Below are positions 1 through 8,499 of a stretch of DNA of 64,000 nucleotides, one piece after another (the first letter of the stretch is position 1; every line of letters begins with the position of its first letter). Both the position numbers and the translations under genes were made by a program. The stretch is taken from assembly GCF_016406085.1 (NCBI RefSeq), contig NZ_JAEHFJ010000002.1, positions 310,001-374,000 on the forward strand, written 5' to 3'. Source of the stretch: Aureibaculum flavum (GTDB taxonomy: Bacteria > Bacteroidota > Bacteroidia > Flavobacteriales > Flavobacteriaceae). The notes beneath the pieces are model-generated. The model worked only from the letters and a program-made list of their open reading frames with translations. It was not told the origin of the DNA and searched no databases.

Positions 1-1
1 G

Positions 2-2026
2 GTTGCCTTATTTTTATATCGCTCAAATATTTTAGGAGCAGATTTAAGAATAACAAATTATGGAGGTGGAAATACAAGTTGCAAAACCATTGAAAAAGAC
101 CCTTTAACCAATAAAGAAGTTGAAGTAATGTGGGTAAAAGGTTCTGGAGGAGATATTGGAACTTTAACAAGAAGTGGAATAGCGGGACTTTATACAGAAA
201 GGTTACGAGATTTAAAAAACGTTTATGGAGGTTTAGACGATGAAGATAGAATGGTTGGCTTGTTTAATCACTGTATTTACGATTTAGATAGTAAAGCTCC
301 ATCTATAGACACTCCTTTACATGGACTACTGCCCTTTAAACATATAGATCATTTACACCCTGATGCTTTAATAGCAGTTGCGGCTGCAAAGGATAGCGAA
401 AAGGTAACCAAAGAAATTTGGGGAGATACAATGGGCTGGGTACCGTGGCAAAGACCTGGTTTTGATTTAGGACTCCAATTAGAAAAGTGCTTAAATGATA
501 ATCCCGGAATCAGAGGAATTGTTTTAGGCAGTCATGGATTATTTACTTGGGGTGACACTTCGTATGAATGTTATATAAACAGTTTAGAAGTTATTGAACA
601 AGCATCTGAATACATCGAGAAAAAAATAAAAGAACAAGGCACCGTATTTGGTGGAGAAAAAATAAAATCACTACCACAAAAAGAACGTAAAGAAAAAGCC
701 GCTCAACTAATGCCGCTTTTAAGAGGATTATGCTCTTCAGAAAACAGAATGATTGGTCACTTTACAGATAATGAGGTTGTTTTACAATACATTAACAGTA
801 ATGACCTGGAAAGACTGGCACCAATGGGCACCTCTTGCCCTGACCACTTTTTAAGAACTAAAATTCAACCTTTAGTACTAAAATTAGATGCAAAAGATGA
901 TGTTAGCAATACAGAAGAAACTTTAAAAAAATTGGAGCCTGCTTTTGAGATATATAGGCAAGAATACAAAGACTATTACGACACCTGCAAACGCAGTAAC
1001 AGCCCTGCAATGCGTGATCCTAACCCCGTAATTATTATTTACCCTGGAGTAGGCATGTTTAGTTTTGCTAAAAACAAACAAACCACTAGAGTTGCTAGTG
1101 AATTCTATATTAATGCTATAAATGTAATGAGAGGTGCAGAAGCAATTACTGAATACACCTCTTTACCCAGACAAGAAGCGTTTGACATTGAATACTGGCT
1201 TTTAGAAGAAGCGAAACTACAACGTATGCCAAAAGAACAACCACTCTCGAGAAAAGTTGCTTTTGTAACGGGTGCTGGTGGAGGAATTGGCAAAGCAATT
1301 GCAGATAAATTAGCTTCAGAAGGAGCAAATGTTGTGCTCGGAGATATCGCTGAAGATCGATTAAAAGAAGCTCTTGGAACCTACAAAAATGATGTCGCTA
1401 TTTATGCTATTTGCGATGTTACTAAATCGGAATCTATAGCAAATGCTTATAAAAAAGCTTGTTTAGAGTTTGGTGGTGTTGACATTGTGGTGCACAGTGC
1501 CGGTTTAGCAATTTCTAAACCCTTAGAAGAAACTACGGAACAAGATTGGGATATTTTACAAAACGTACTAGTAAAAGGTCAGTTTGAGCTTGCAAAGCAA
1601 GCTGTTGATGTCATGAAAAAACAAAACTTAGGTGGTGACTTTATAAGTATTGCCAGTAAAAACGGCCTTGTTTCTGGCCCTAACAATGTAGGTTATGGCA
1701 CTGCTAAAGCAGCTCAGCAACACATGGCACGATTATTAGCAGCCGAATTAGGCAGCGATAAAATACGCGTAAATACCGTAAATCCTGATGGAGTTATTGT
1801 TGGTAGTAAAATTTGGGAAGGAGACTGGGCAGAAGGAAGAGCAAAAGCTTACGGAATCACTGTAGATGAATTACCCGCTCACTATGCAAAAAGAAACTTA
1901 TTGAATGAGATCATTTACCCTAAAGACATTGCCAATGGCGTATTCGCCTTAGTTAGTATTTTAGATAAAACCACTGGAAACATTATCAATATAGACGGAG
2001 GAATGCCAGCTGCTTTTGTAAGGTAG
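2..2026 (+). CDS. Bifunctional class II aldolase / short-chain dehydrogenase (rhamnulose-1-phosphate aldolase/lactaldehyde dehydrogenase type), 5' partial
   Basis: The reading frame is open from base 2, so the gene starts upstream of the window; the ATG at 128 is internal. Before it the frame reads NYGGGNTSCK, a hallmark of the N-terminal class II aldolase domain. About 674 residues are visible of a family that is usually near 700. The C-terminal third is a Rossmann short-chain dehydrogenase: a nucleotide-binding TGAGGGIG motif and a catalytic YGTAK (Y-x-x-x-K) are visible. In this family the aldolase cleaves rhamnulose-1-phosphate to DHAP and lactaldehyde, and the dehydrogenase oxidises lactaldehyde. 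The isomerase and FGGY kinase that follow on the same strand support L-rhamnose catabolism in the cytoplasm. Fucose or another deoxy sugar cannot be excluded. The family assignment is firm; the substrate is inferred from context. Confidence 0.9.
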   Translation, partial: VALFLYRSNILGADLRITNYGGGNTSCKTIEKDPLTNKEVEVMWVKGSGGDIGTLTRSGIAGLYTERLRDLKNVYGGLDDEDRMVGLFNHCIYDLDSKAPSIDTPLHGLLPFKHIDHLHPDALIAVAAAKDSEKVTKEIWGDTMGWVPWQRPGFDLGLQLEKCLNDNPGIRGIVLGSHGLFTWGDTSYECYINSLEVIEQASEYIEKKIKEQGTVFGGEKIKSLPQKERKEKAAQLMPLLRGLCSSENRMIGHFTDNEVVLQYINSNDLERLAPMGTSCPDHFLRTKIQPLVLKLDAKDDVSNTEETLKKLEPAFEIYRQEYKDYYDTCKRSNSPAMRDPNPVIIIYPGVGMFSFAKNKQTTRVASEFYINAINVMRGAEAITEYTSLPRQEAFDIEYWLLEEAKLQRMPKEQPLSRKVAFVTGAGGGIGKAIADKLASEGANVVLGDIAEDRLKEALGTYKNDVAIYAICDVTKSESIANAYKKACLEFGGVDIVVHSAGLAISKPLEETTEQDWDILQNVLVKGQFELAKQAVDVMKKQNLGGDFISIASKNGLVSGPNNVGYGTAKAAQQHMARLLAAELGSDKIRVNTVNPDGVIVGSKIWEGDWAEGRAKAYGITVDELPAHYAKRNLLNEIIYPKDIANGVFALVSILDKTTGNIINIDGGMPAAFVR

Positions 2027-2064
2027 CTAATTAAAAAAAAATTATTTGAATTAATTTTGAGACT

Positions 2065-2105
2065 CTTTCTATAGGTTCGTATTAACCTATAGAAAGTTCT
2101 CTTTT
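2065..2105 (+). terminator. Hairpin between aldolase and isomerase genes
   Basis: A perfect 13-bp inverted repeat, CTTTCTATAGGTT (2065-2077) and AACCTATAGAAAG (2084-2096) with a 6-nt loop, is followed by the T-rich tract TTCTCTTTTT. It looks like an intrinsic terminator or attenuator inside the rhamnose gene set. It lies 38 bp after the aldolase stop codon and just before the isomerase start. Confidence 0.7.
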
Positions 2106-2119
2106 TATTAAAACAGCAT

Positions 2120-3400
2120 ATGAAAATTACAGAAAATCAAATTGCACATGTTAATAAGACCTCATTACCCTTTCATAAAACCAGTTACGATTACATATCA
2201 AACACTTTATCTGAAAAAGGACATGACATTAAGGGTATTATCGACAAACTTGCCAACTTCCAAGTAGCAATACCAAGCTGGGCATTGGGTGCTGGAGGAA
2301 CTCGGTTTGGCAGATTTTCCTTTTATGGCGAACCTTCCAATTTAGAACAAAAACTGGAAGATGTAGGTTTATTGCATGCACTTACACAGACTGCAGGAGC
2401 CGTTTCATTACACATTCCATGGGATGTACCAGAAGATTATAATGCTATTAAAGAATTAGCATCTTCGTTAGATTTAAAATTTGATGCTGTAAACTCAAAT
2501 ACGTTTCAAGATCAGAAAAACGCTAAAGAAAGTTATAAATATGGCTCGTTAAGTAACTCCAGTGAAGCTGTTCGAGAACAAGCGATAGCTCACAATATAA
2601 ATGTTATAAAAATTGGCAAAAAACTGGGATCAAAAGCACTAACCGTTTGGTTGGCAGATGGCTCAACTTTCCCAGGACAAAGCAATTTTCAATCTGCTTT
2701 ATCAAACACTGAAAATAGCCTTAAAGAAATATATAAAAACATACCTGACGATTGGAAATTGTTAATTGAATACAAACCCTACGAACCCAATTTTTATAGT
2801 ACCGTAATTCAAGATTGGGGCACCTCTTTTATGTTGGCAAATGCTTGTGGAGAAAAAGCTTTTACTTTGGTTGACTTAGGTCACCACCTGCCTAACACCA
2901 ATATAGAACAAATAGTTTCTACGCTAATGCTAAAAGGAAAACTCGGTGGGTTTCATTTTAATGATAGTAAATATGGCGACGATGACTTAACTGTTGGAAG
3001 CATAAAACCATATGCTTTATTTTTAATTTTTAATGAGCTCGTTTACGGTATGGAACATAACCCTCAAAATCCAGATTTAGCTTGGATGATTGATGCCAGC
3101 CACAACATTAAAGATCCTTTAGAAGATTTAATTCAATCTTTAGAAGCCATTCAAGAAGCGTATGCTAAAGCTTTACTTGTTGACCAGAATTCATTAAGAA
3201 CTGCTCAGGAAGAACATGATGTAGTGCGTTGCCAAGAAATAATACAAGAGGCGTACCGTACAGATGTTAGACCTCTACTAGAAAAAGCAAGACTGGAAAA
3301 AGGAGGTGCTTTACATCCTATTGCGGCCTACAGAGCTTTAAAGGTGAGAGATGAATTATTAAAAGAACGAGGAAAACACACTCAAGCAACTGGTTTATAA
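2120..3400 (+). CDS. L-rhamnose isomerase-type sugar isomerase
   Basis: This 426-residue protein belongs to the TIM-barrel L-rhamnose catabolism isomerases (the RhaI-like type, distinct from E. coli RhaA). It would convert L-rhamnose to L-rhamnulose in the cytoplasm using a divalent metal. The metal-site segment GGFHFNDSKYGDDDLTVGS is visible around residue 275-293 and is characteristic of the family, as is the WALGAGGTRFGRF segment near residue 54. Length is normal and there is no signal peptide. The stop codon is followed after one base by the kinase start, so the two are certainly co-transcribed. The upstream aldolase/dehydrogenase completes the pathway, although a hairpin separates them. 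Substrate is inferred from family and neighbours. Confidence 0.9.
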   Translation: MKITENQIAHVNKTSLPFHKTSYDYISNTLSEKGHDIKGIIDKLANFQVAIPSWALGAGGTRFGRFSFYGEPSNLEQKLEDVGLLHALTQTAGAVSLHIPWDVPEDYNAIKELASSLDLKFDAVNSNTFQDQKNAKESYKYGSLSNSSEAVREQAIAHNINVIKIGKKLGSKALTVWLADGSTFPGQSNFQSALSNTENSLKEIYKNIPDDWKLLIEYKPYEPNFYSTVIQDWGTSFMLANACGEKAFTLVDLGHHLPNTNIEQIVSTLMLKGKLGGFHFNDSKYGDDDLTVGSIKPYALFLIFNELVYGMEHNPQNPDLAWMIDASHNIKDPLEDLIQSLEAIQEAYAKALLVDQNSLRTAQEEHDVVRCQEIIQEAYRTDVRPLLEKARLEKGGALHPIAAYRALKVRDELLKERGKHTQATGL

Positions 3401-3401
3401 A

Positions 3402-4778
3402 ATGAAGACCCACGTTACTGCCATATTTGATATCGGAAAAACAAATAAGAAGTTTTTCCTTTTCGATAATAATCACCAAGAAATCTATAGAGAATATATA
3501 CGTTTTGATGAAATAGAAGATGAGGATGGGCATCCTACAGAAAATTTACCTGCCTTACAAAAATGGTTGAAAGATGTTTTTAACAGAATTTTAGATTCTG
3601 AAAATTACAATATAAAAGCAATTAATTTTTCGACCTATGGTGCAAGTATTGTTTATTTAGATAAAAATGGCAATGTACTAACACCTCTTTATAATTATAC
3701 CAAACCCATTGATGATAAAATCATAAATGATTTCTATAAAAAGTACGGTCCCGAAGAAACTTTTACTACGGAAACAGGCTCACCCAAATCAGGAATGTTA
3801 AACTCAGGAATGCAATTGTATTGGATGAAGCAAACGAGACCCGATGTTTATAAGCACGTAAAATACGCATTACATTTTCCACAATATTTAAGCTTTATAT
3901 TTACAGGTATTCCATTAAGTGAATACACAAGTATAGGTTGTCATACTTCGTTATGGAATTACGACACGAAAGACTATCACAAATGGGTTTACGAAGAGGA
4001 AATTGATAAAATACTACCCCCTATCGTATCTACAGAAACGAGTATTAATATGAACTATAATGGCAAACGTATTAAAATTGGCGTTGGAATTCATGATAGT
4101 TCTTCAGCATTACTCCCTTATGTGAGAAGCATCAAAAAGCCCTTTATTTTAGTTTCAACTGGCACTTGGAGCATCTCATTAAATCCACATGCTAGTAACG
4201 CGAAACTTACTAAGAAAGAGGTTAAAAACGAGTGCATAAACTATATGCGTATTAATGGTAAGGCTGTAAAATCATCTCGTATTTTTTTAGGAAATGAGTA
4301 TAAAATTCAAGTTCAAAAGTTGGCGAAGCATTATAATGTTGCGACTGATTATCATAAAACAGTCGACTTTAGCTATAATTTATACACTAAAATTGTAGCT
4401 GATTTTGAACATTTATTTTTTTGGGAATCGTTGACAACTGAAACCATGCCTATTAAAACTAAATTACCTTACGATAATTTTGAATTGGCTTATCACCATT
4501 TAATTACCGAATTGGTAATTTTACAAGTTGAAAGTATAAAAACCGCTATCGGAAATGACAATATTAAACGTTTATACGTTGATGGAGGGTTTACGGACAA
4601 CGATGTCTTTATCCGGTTATTATCACATTATTTACGGGATATGAAATTAAAAACGACGACATCATCATTGGGATCTGCTTTAGGAGCCGCTATAGCAATT
4701 TCAGATTCAAAATTAAACTCAAAATTTTTGAAGGATAATTATTCTTTGAAAAAGCACGTGCCATTTATAATTAAGTAA
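3402..4778 (+). CDS. FGGY-family carbohydrate kinase (probable rhamnulokinase)
   Basis: This 458-residue cytoplasmic kinase has the two-domain FGGY/ASKHA fold. The N-terminal phosphate-binding motif is seen as FDIGKTNKKFFLFD near residue 9, a STGTWS motif lies near residue 250, and a C-terminal VDGGFTDND motif near residue 393 corresponds to the nucleotide-binding region. By context it phosphorylates rhamnulose to rhamnulose-1-phosphate, the substrate of the upstream aldolase. Start is the ATG one base after the isomerase stop. It is divergent from E. coli RhaB, so kinase specificity rests on the operon: another ketose is possible. Nothing suggests truncation. Confidence 0.85.
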   Translation: MKTHVTAIFDIGKTNKKFFLFDNNHQEIYREYIRFDEIEDEDGHPTENLPALQKWLKDVFNRILDSENYNIKAINFSTYGASIVYLDKNGNVLTPLYNYTKPIDDKIINDFYKKYGPEETFTTETGSPKSGMLNSGMQLYWMKQTRPDVYKHVKYALHFPQYLSFIFTGIPLSEYTSIGCHTSLWNYDTKDYHKWVYEEEIDKILPPIVSTETSINMNYNGKRIKIGVGIHDSSSALLPYVRSIKKPFILVSTGTWSISLNPHASNAKLTKKEVKNECINYMRINGKAVKSSRIFLGNEYKIQVQKLAKHYNVATDYHKTVDFSYNLYTKIVADFEHLFFWESLTTETMPIKTKLPYDNFELAYHHLITELVILQVESIKTAIGNDNIKRLYVDGGFTDNDVFIRLLSHYLRDMKLKTTTSSLGSALGAAIAISDSKLNSKFLKDNYSLKKHVPFIIK

Positions 4779-4859
4779 TAGAAAAATATAAATGTACTTT
4801 AAATGATCAATCACTAAAACCTCAACTTTTCAAAATAGTACAGTACAATCTACTGAACA

Positions 4860-5672
4860 TCAACTTCTTTTTACGACTAAAACATTAAGTACAAGACTTA
4901 TTACTATTAAAGCAACACCCAAAACACTTAGTAAAGTGTACCCTTCATGGAACCAAATTACACCTGCAATCATTGTAAATCCAACCTCAATATATTTTAA
5001 GGGTGCAACCAACCTCGTTTCCGATTGTTGCATCGCTTTGGTCATATAAATCTGCCCAAAATATCCAGAAACCCCTAAACTCAATAACATAAGCCACTCC
5101 CATCCTTCTGGCGTAATCCAATACTTAATACACAGCACTCCACTTACTAAAAACGCTAGTGTCATAAAATAATTAACGACTACCATCGGATGGTCCTTAT
5201 TTCCAATTAATCTAATAAGTACAAACACGAGTCCCGTAAAAATTGCAGAAAGTAATGCAAAAACATATCCGAGTCCGAAACTACTAAAATCAAAACCTTT
5301 TAACATCAGTACACCAACAAATGCTGTTAGAAAAAACAACCATTGGATTGGCTTAATACGTTCTTTTAAAATAAATAACGCGAATACAGCAGCAAAAATT
5401 GGAGCAATATATCGTATTGAAACAGCTGAACCTGTTGATAGTAACTTCAATGAAGAAAAGAATAATATCATGGCTATCAATCCAATAACACTTCTCAAAA
5501 GTAAGAGCTTCACTCTATTGCCAACTATAGGAATTTTCTTTTTTATCAAAAATGGATAGGTAAAAAACAACGACCCCAAAGCTCTGAAAAACACTATTTG
5601 ATATACATTAAATTTCCCTAAATACTTCACACCTATATTTAACATTGCAAATGCTAAGGCACTAATAATCAT
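4860..5672 (-). CDS. DMT-superfamily (EamA) transporter
   Basis: A hydrophobic protein of about 270 residues with roughly ten membrane segments and two EamA-like halves (for example IIFFRALGSLFF-type and FVGVLMLKGF segments). Members of this drug/metabolite transporter superfamily sit in the inner membrane and export small metabolites; the substrate here cannot be read from sequence. The only ATG near the start gives MIISALAFAMLNIG, used here. An in-frame TTG at 5726 would add 18 residues and cannot be ruled out, because many relatives carry a short N-terminal stretch before the first membrane helix. It converges on the rhamnose operon and diverges from the AraC regulator, so it may not belong to either. 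Confidence 0.8.
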   Translation of the reverse strand: MIISALAFAMLNIGVKYLGKFNVYQIVFFRALGSLFFTYPFLIKKKIPIVGNRVKLLLLRSVIGLIAMILFFSSLKLLSTGSAVSIRYIAPIFAAVFALFILKERIKPIQWLFFLTAFVGVLMLKGFDFSSFGLGYVFALLSAIFTGLVFVLIRLIGNKDHPMVVVNYFMTLAFLVSGVLCIKYWITPEGWEWLMLLSLGVSGYFGQIYMTKAMQQSETRLVAPLKYIEVGFTMIAGVIWFHEGYTLLSVLGVALIVISLVLNVLVVKRS

Positions 5673-5959
5673 AAATTGAATTGCTTTTTTCAAAAAAAGG
5701 TAATTTGTTAAATTATGTAATCGCAAAAGTATTGGAATTTATTGAATGTTGCTAAACGTATAACACTTCTTATTAATTTAGAACCTATTGATGTTCAAAA
5801 TCCACTTATCAATTAAATTACTTCAAATAGAAAACTAGAGCTTAACAAATCATTTTACACTTTTAACTAACGCTACTCTTAAAATAGTACAACACTCGTA
5901 TTAATTGACAAACCATCAAAACGAACAAAGAGACTTATAATCAGCATAAATTGTCAAAA

Positions 5960-5983
5960 AAATAGTATTTCTACAAACTATTT
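5960..5983. promoter_or_regulatory. Inverted repeat AAATAGT-N10-ACTATTT upstream of araC-type gene
   Basis: Perfect 7-bp arms (5960-5966 and 5977-5983) separated by 10 bp. It lies in the 457-bp gap between the EamA gene and the AraC regulator, where AAAATAGTA-like words recur (5881-5889, 5959-5967, 6010-6018, and a variant at 6042-6051). It may be an operator for the regulator itself; this is inference. The rest of the gap shows no gene-like content. Confidence 0.4.
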
Positions 5984-6012
5984 AACAAACACAAGACGTA
6001 TATATTGAGAAA

Positions 6013-6037
6013 ATAGTATTAAAAACTTCAATACTAT
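6013..6037. promoter_or_regulatory. Inverted repeat ATAGTATT-N9-AATACTAT upstream of araC-type gene
   Basis: Perfect 8-bp arms (6013-6020 and 6030-6037) with a 9-bp spacer, about 95 bp before the AraC-type start codon. It shares the ATAGTA word with the dyad at 5960-5983, so the two look like a pair of related sites, compatible with autoregulation. There is no T-run, so a terminator is unlikely. Confidence 0.4.
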
Positions 6038-6129
6038 CAATAAAAATAGTTCTACAGCAACACTTCCAAATATAAATCGTAATTTGTCACTTTATAGATA
6101 TTATATTACCATTCTACAAATTAAATATT

Positions 6130-7002
6130 ATGTATAAAGACATTCATAGAGAAATAACACCTTTGGCCGCAGAGGATAGTTTTTTGGTTTTTGACCGTGT
6201 TAAAGACGAATTCGACTTTCCAATTCATTTCCATCCTGAATATGAATTAAATTTCATTCACAATGGAAAAGGAGTAAGAAGAGTTGTTGGTGATAGTCTA
6301 GAAGAAATTGATGACTTAGAACTTGTTTTAGTAGGCCCCAATTTATCACATGGATGGGAGCTTTATCATTGTGACAAAAAAGAGATTCATGAGATAACTA
6401 TTCAATTCCACGATGACTTATTTGATTCAAAAATGTTATCTCGAAGAATTTTCAAACCTATAAAAGACCTCTTTAATCGTGCAAATCATGGAATTCTTTT
6501 TTCAAAAAAAATTACTCAAGATTTAATGCCCAGAATCTTAAAACTATCTAAAATTGATAGTATAGATTATTTTCTTGAATTGATTTCTATTTTGCATGAC
6601 TTGGCAAACTCAAGAAATCAGCGACTACTTTCTACCTATATATCACAAAATGAAAATTTCGAAAACAGTAAAAAAATAAAAAAAGTATATGAATATGTTC
6701 AGGCAAATTTTGAGCGAAAAATCACACTTAACGAGATTTCCGAACTTGCGAACATGAGTGCTGTTTCATTTAATAGATTTATAAAAAAACGCACAGGAAA
6801 AACTTTTGTGGAGTACACCAATGACACGCGGATAAGCTACGCCACTAGATGGCTTATAGAAACGGATTTAAGCATTGGAGAAATTGCATTTAAATGTGGC
6901 TTTAATAATATAGCCAACTTTAATCGAGTCTTCAAAAAAGTTAAAGACTGTACCCCTAGCGAGTATAAAGAAGAATTTGAGGGCATCAAAAGAGTTTTAT
7001 AA
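6130..7002 (+). CDS. AraC-family transcriptional regulator with N-terminal cupin domain
   Basis: This 290-residue protein has an N-terminal cupin-like sensor (HFHPEYELNFI near residue 30, typical of AraC_binding domains) and a C-terminal pair of helix-turn-helix motifs from about residue 185 to 285 (ITLNEISELANMSAVSFNRF, and LSIGEIAFKCGFNNIANFNRV). It would bind DNA in response to a small ligand, usually a sugar. The adjacent inverted repeats suggest self-regulation. It faces the acetylesterase/GH1 pair 115 bp downstream and lies next to the rhamnose operon, so either is a candidate target. The ligand is unknown. Confidence 0.9.
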   Translation: MYKDIHREITPLAAEDSFLVFDRVKDEFDFPIHFHPEYELNFIHNGKGVRRVVGDSLEEIDDLELVLVGPNLSHGWELYHCDKKEIHEITIQFHDDLFDSKMLSRRIFKPIKDLFNRANHGILFSKKITQDLMPRILKLSKIDSIDYFLELISILHDLANSRNQRLLSTYISQNENFENSKKIKKVYEYVQANFERKITLNEISELANMSAVSFNRFIKKRTGKTFVEYTNDTRISYATRWLIETDLSIGEIAFKCGFNNIANFNRVFKKVKDCTPSEYKEEFEGIKRVL

Positions 7003-7064
7003 CTTAAGTTTTGTTTTAATAATATCACAATTTGATAAATAATTTTAAGAAGAAGTTAGTCTTT

Positions 7065-7082
7065 TAGCATAACTTTATGCTA
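7065..7082. promoter_or_regulatory. Perfect palindrome TAGCATAA-CT-TTATGCTA before the acetylesterase gene
   Basis: Eight-bp perfect arms with only a 2-bp centre, 36 bp before the ATG at 7118. The tiny centre disfavours an RNA hairpin and favours a protein-binding site in the promoter or leader, possibly for the upstream AraC-type protein. No direct evidence of function. Confidence 0.35.
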
Positions 7083-7117
7083 TCAAATTCACCGTAACTA
7101 CCCTATAAATTTTACAC

Positions 7118-8488
7118 ATGAAAAAACATTTATTATTCATTTTCTTAATCGTTTCGCAAATAGCATTAGCTGAAGTCCGTCTACCAAGCATATTTACAGA
7201 CCACATGGTATTGCAACAAAAAAGTGAAGTTAAACTTTGGGGATGGTCGGACCCAGATGAAGAAATAGTCATAATCCCCTCTTGGAGTACTACAGAATAT
7301 AAAGTTAAAGGATCTAACCAAGCCTATTGGGAAACTATTATTACAACTCCATCTGCTGGAGGACCTTTTACTATATCCATCAATGGTAATAACATCATAA
7401 TTCTTAATGATATTTTAATTGGAGAGGTCTGGCTGTGTTCTGGGCAATCTAACATGGAAATGTCTGCAGCATGGGGCATTGAAAATGGTGACGAGGAAGT
7501 AAAAAATGCCAACCAACCGAAAATTCGATTTTATACCGCACCAAAAATTAGTGCAAAATTTCCACAACTGAATATTGTTTCACAATGGGAAGTTTGCAGT
7601 CCTACTACCATGAAAAAAAATAGTGCTTTAGCTTATTTTTTCGCAAAAAGATTGCAAGAAGCGGATCCAGATGTCCCCGTAGGGCTAATTATTTCAGCTT
7701 GGGGAGGCACACCTGCTGAAACTTGGATGCCTGAAGAAGTAATTAACAACGATACGCTATTGTTAAAAACCGCAAATTCATTAAAACCAGTACCTTGGGG
7801 ACCAGTAGAACCAGCCAGAACTTTTAACGCAATGATAAACCCTTTGATAGAATATACTATTGCGGGTGCATTATGGTATCAAGGTGAAGCAAATGTTGGT
7901 TCTAATAATTACACCCACACACTTCCAGCATTAATTAAGTCTTGGCGTAATTTATGGAAAAATGACTTTCCATTCTATATTGTTCAAATTGCACCGTATC
8001 AATATGGTAAAAATAATTTTAATGGTGCCATAATACGAGACGCTCAACGTGTAGTATCTATGGAAACACCAAATACTGACATGGTTGTAACTAGTGATAT
8101 TTCAACTATAGATGATATACATCCAAAAGATAAAAAAACGGTTGGATTACGATTGGCAAATTTAGCTTTGACAAAGCATTACAAAAAAAATAACGACTTG
8201 GTAAATGGCCCATCATTTAAAAAAATTAGCGTTACCAAAAATAAAGTAAATGTCTATTTTGACTATGCAGAAGGACTGTATTTTAACGATAAGCAACTAT
8301 TATTTGAAGTAGCCGGTGATGATGGTAAATTTTATCCTGCCAAAGCCAAAGTTTTTAAGGAAACCATAAAGGTTTCCTCCAAAAAAGTAAAACATCCAAC
8401 AAAAGTGAGATTTGCATGGGGCAACACCGTACAATCAAATTTATTTAACAAAGCAAATCTACCTGCTTCAACTTTCACAACAAAATAG
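7118..8488 (+). CDS. Secreted SGNH-family sialate O-acetylesterase-like esterase
   Basis: This 456-residue protein begins with a signal peptide (MKKHLLFIFLIVSQIALA) followed by the family-typical VRLPSIFTDHMVLQQ segment. The SGNH/GDSL-like catalytic blocks are visible: GQSNMEMS with the nucleophile Ser at about 111, WYQGEANV near residue 255, and DIHPKD near 331-334 carrying the Asp/His pair. The annotated family (sialate O-acetylesterase, related to carbohydrate esterases acting on acetylated xylan and other polysaccharides) removes O-acetyl groups in the periplasm. Here acetylated mannan or xylan fits better than sialic acid. It is shorter than many relatives. It precedes the GH1 gene by 11 bp, so the two form an operon. 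Confidence 0.85.
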   Translation: MKKHLLFIFLIVSQIALAEVRLPSIFTDHMVLQQKSEVKLWGWSDPDEEIVIIPSWSTTEYKVKGSNQAYWETIITTPSAGGPFTISINGNNIIILNDILIGEVWLCSGQSNMEMSAAWGIENGDEEVKNANQPKIRFYTAPKISAKFPQLNIVSQWEVCSPTTMKKNSALAYFFAKRLQEADPDVPVGLIISAWGGTPAETWMPEEVINNDTLLLKTANSLKPVPWGPVEPARTFNAMINPLIEYTIAGALWYQGEANVGSNNYTHTLPALIKSWRNLWKNDFPFYIVQIAPYQYGKNNFNGAIIRDAQRVVSMETPNTDMVVTSDISTIDDIHPKDKKTVGLRLANLALTKHYKKNNDLVNGPSFKKISVTKNKVNVYFDYAEGLYFNDKQLLFEVAGDDGKFYPAKAKVFKETIKVSSKKVKHPTKVRFAWGNTVQSNLFNKANLPASTFTTK

Positions 8489-8499
8489 ACAATTACAAT

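Noticed and set aside
1146-1328. Antisense open frame inside the aldolase/dehydrogenase gene
   Set aside because: It is a shadow of the dehydrogenase reading frame with low-complexity composition; many other antisense frames in the window are the same.
5788-5813. ATTGAT...ATCAAT pair upstream of the EamA gene
   Set aside because: The spacer is about 15 bp rather than 6, so it does not fit the shared operator and is likely chance in AT-rich DNA.
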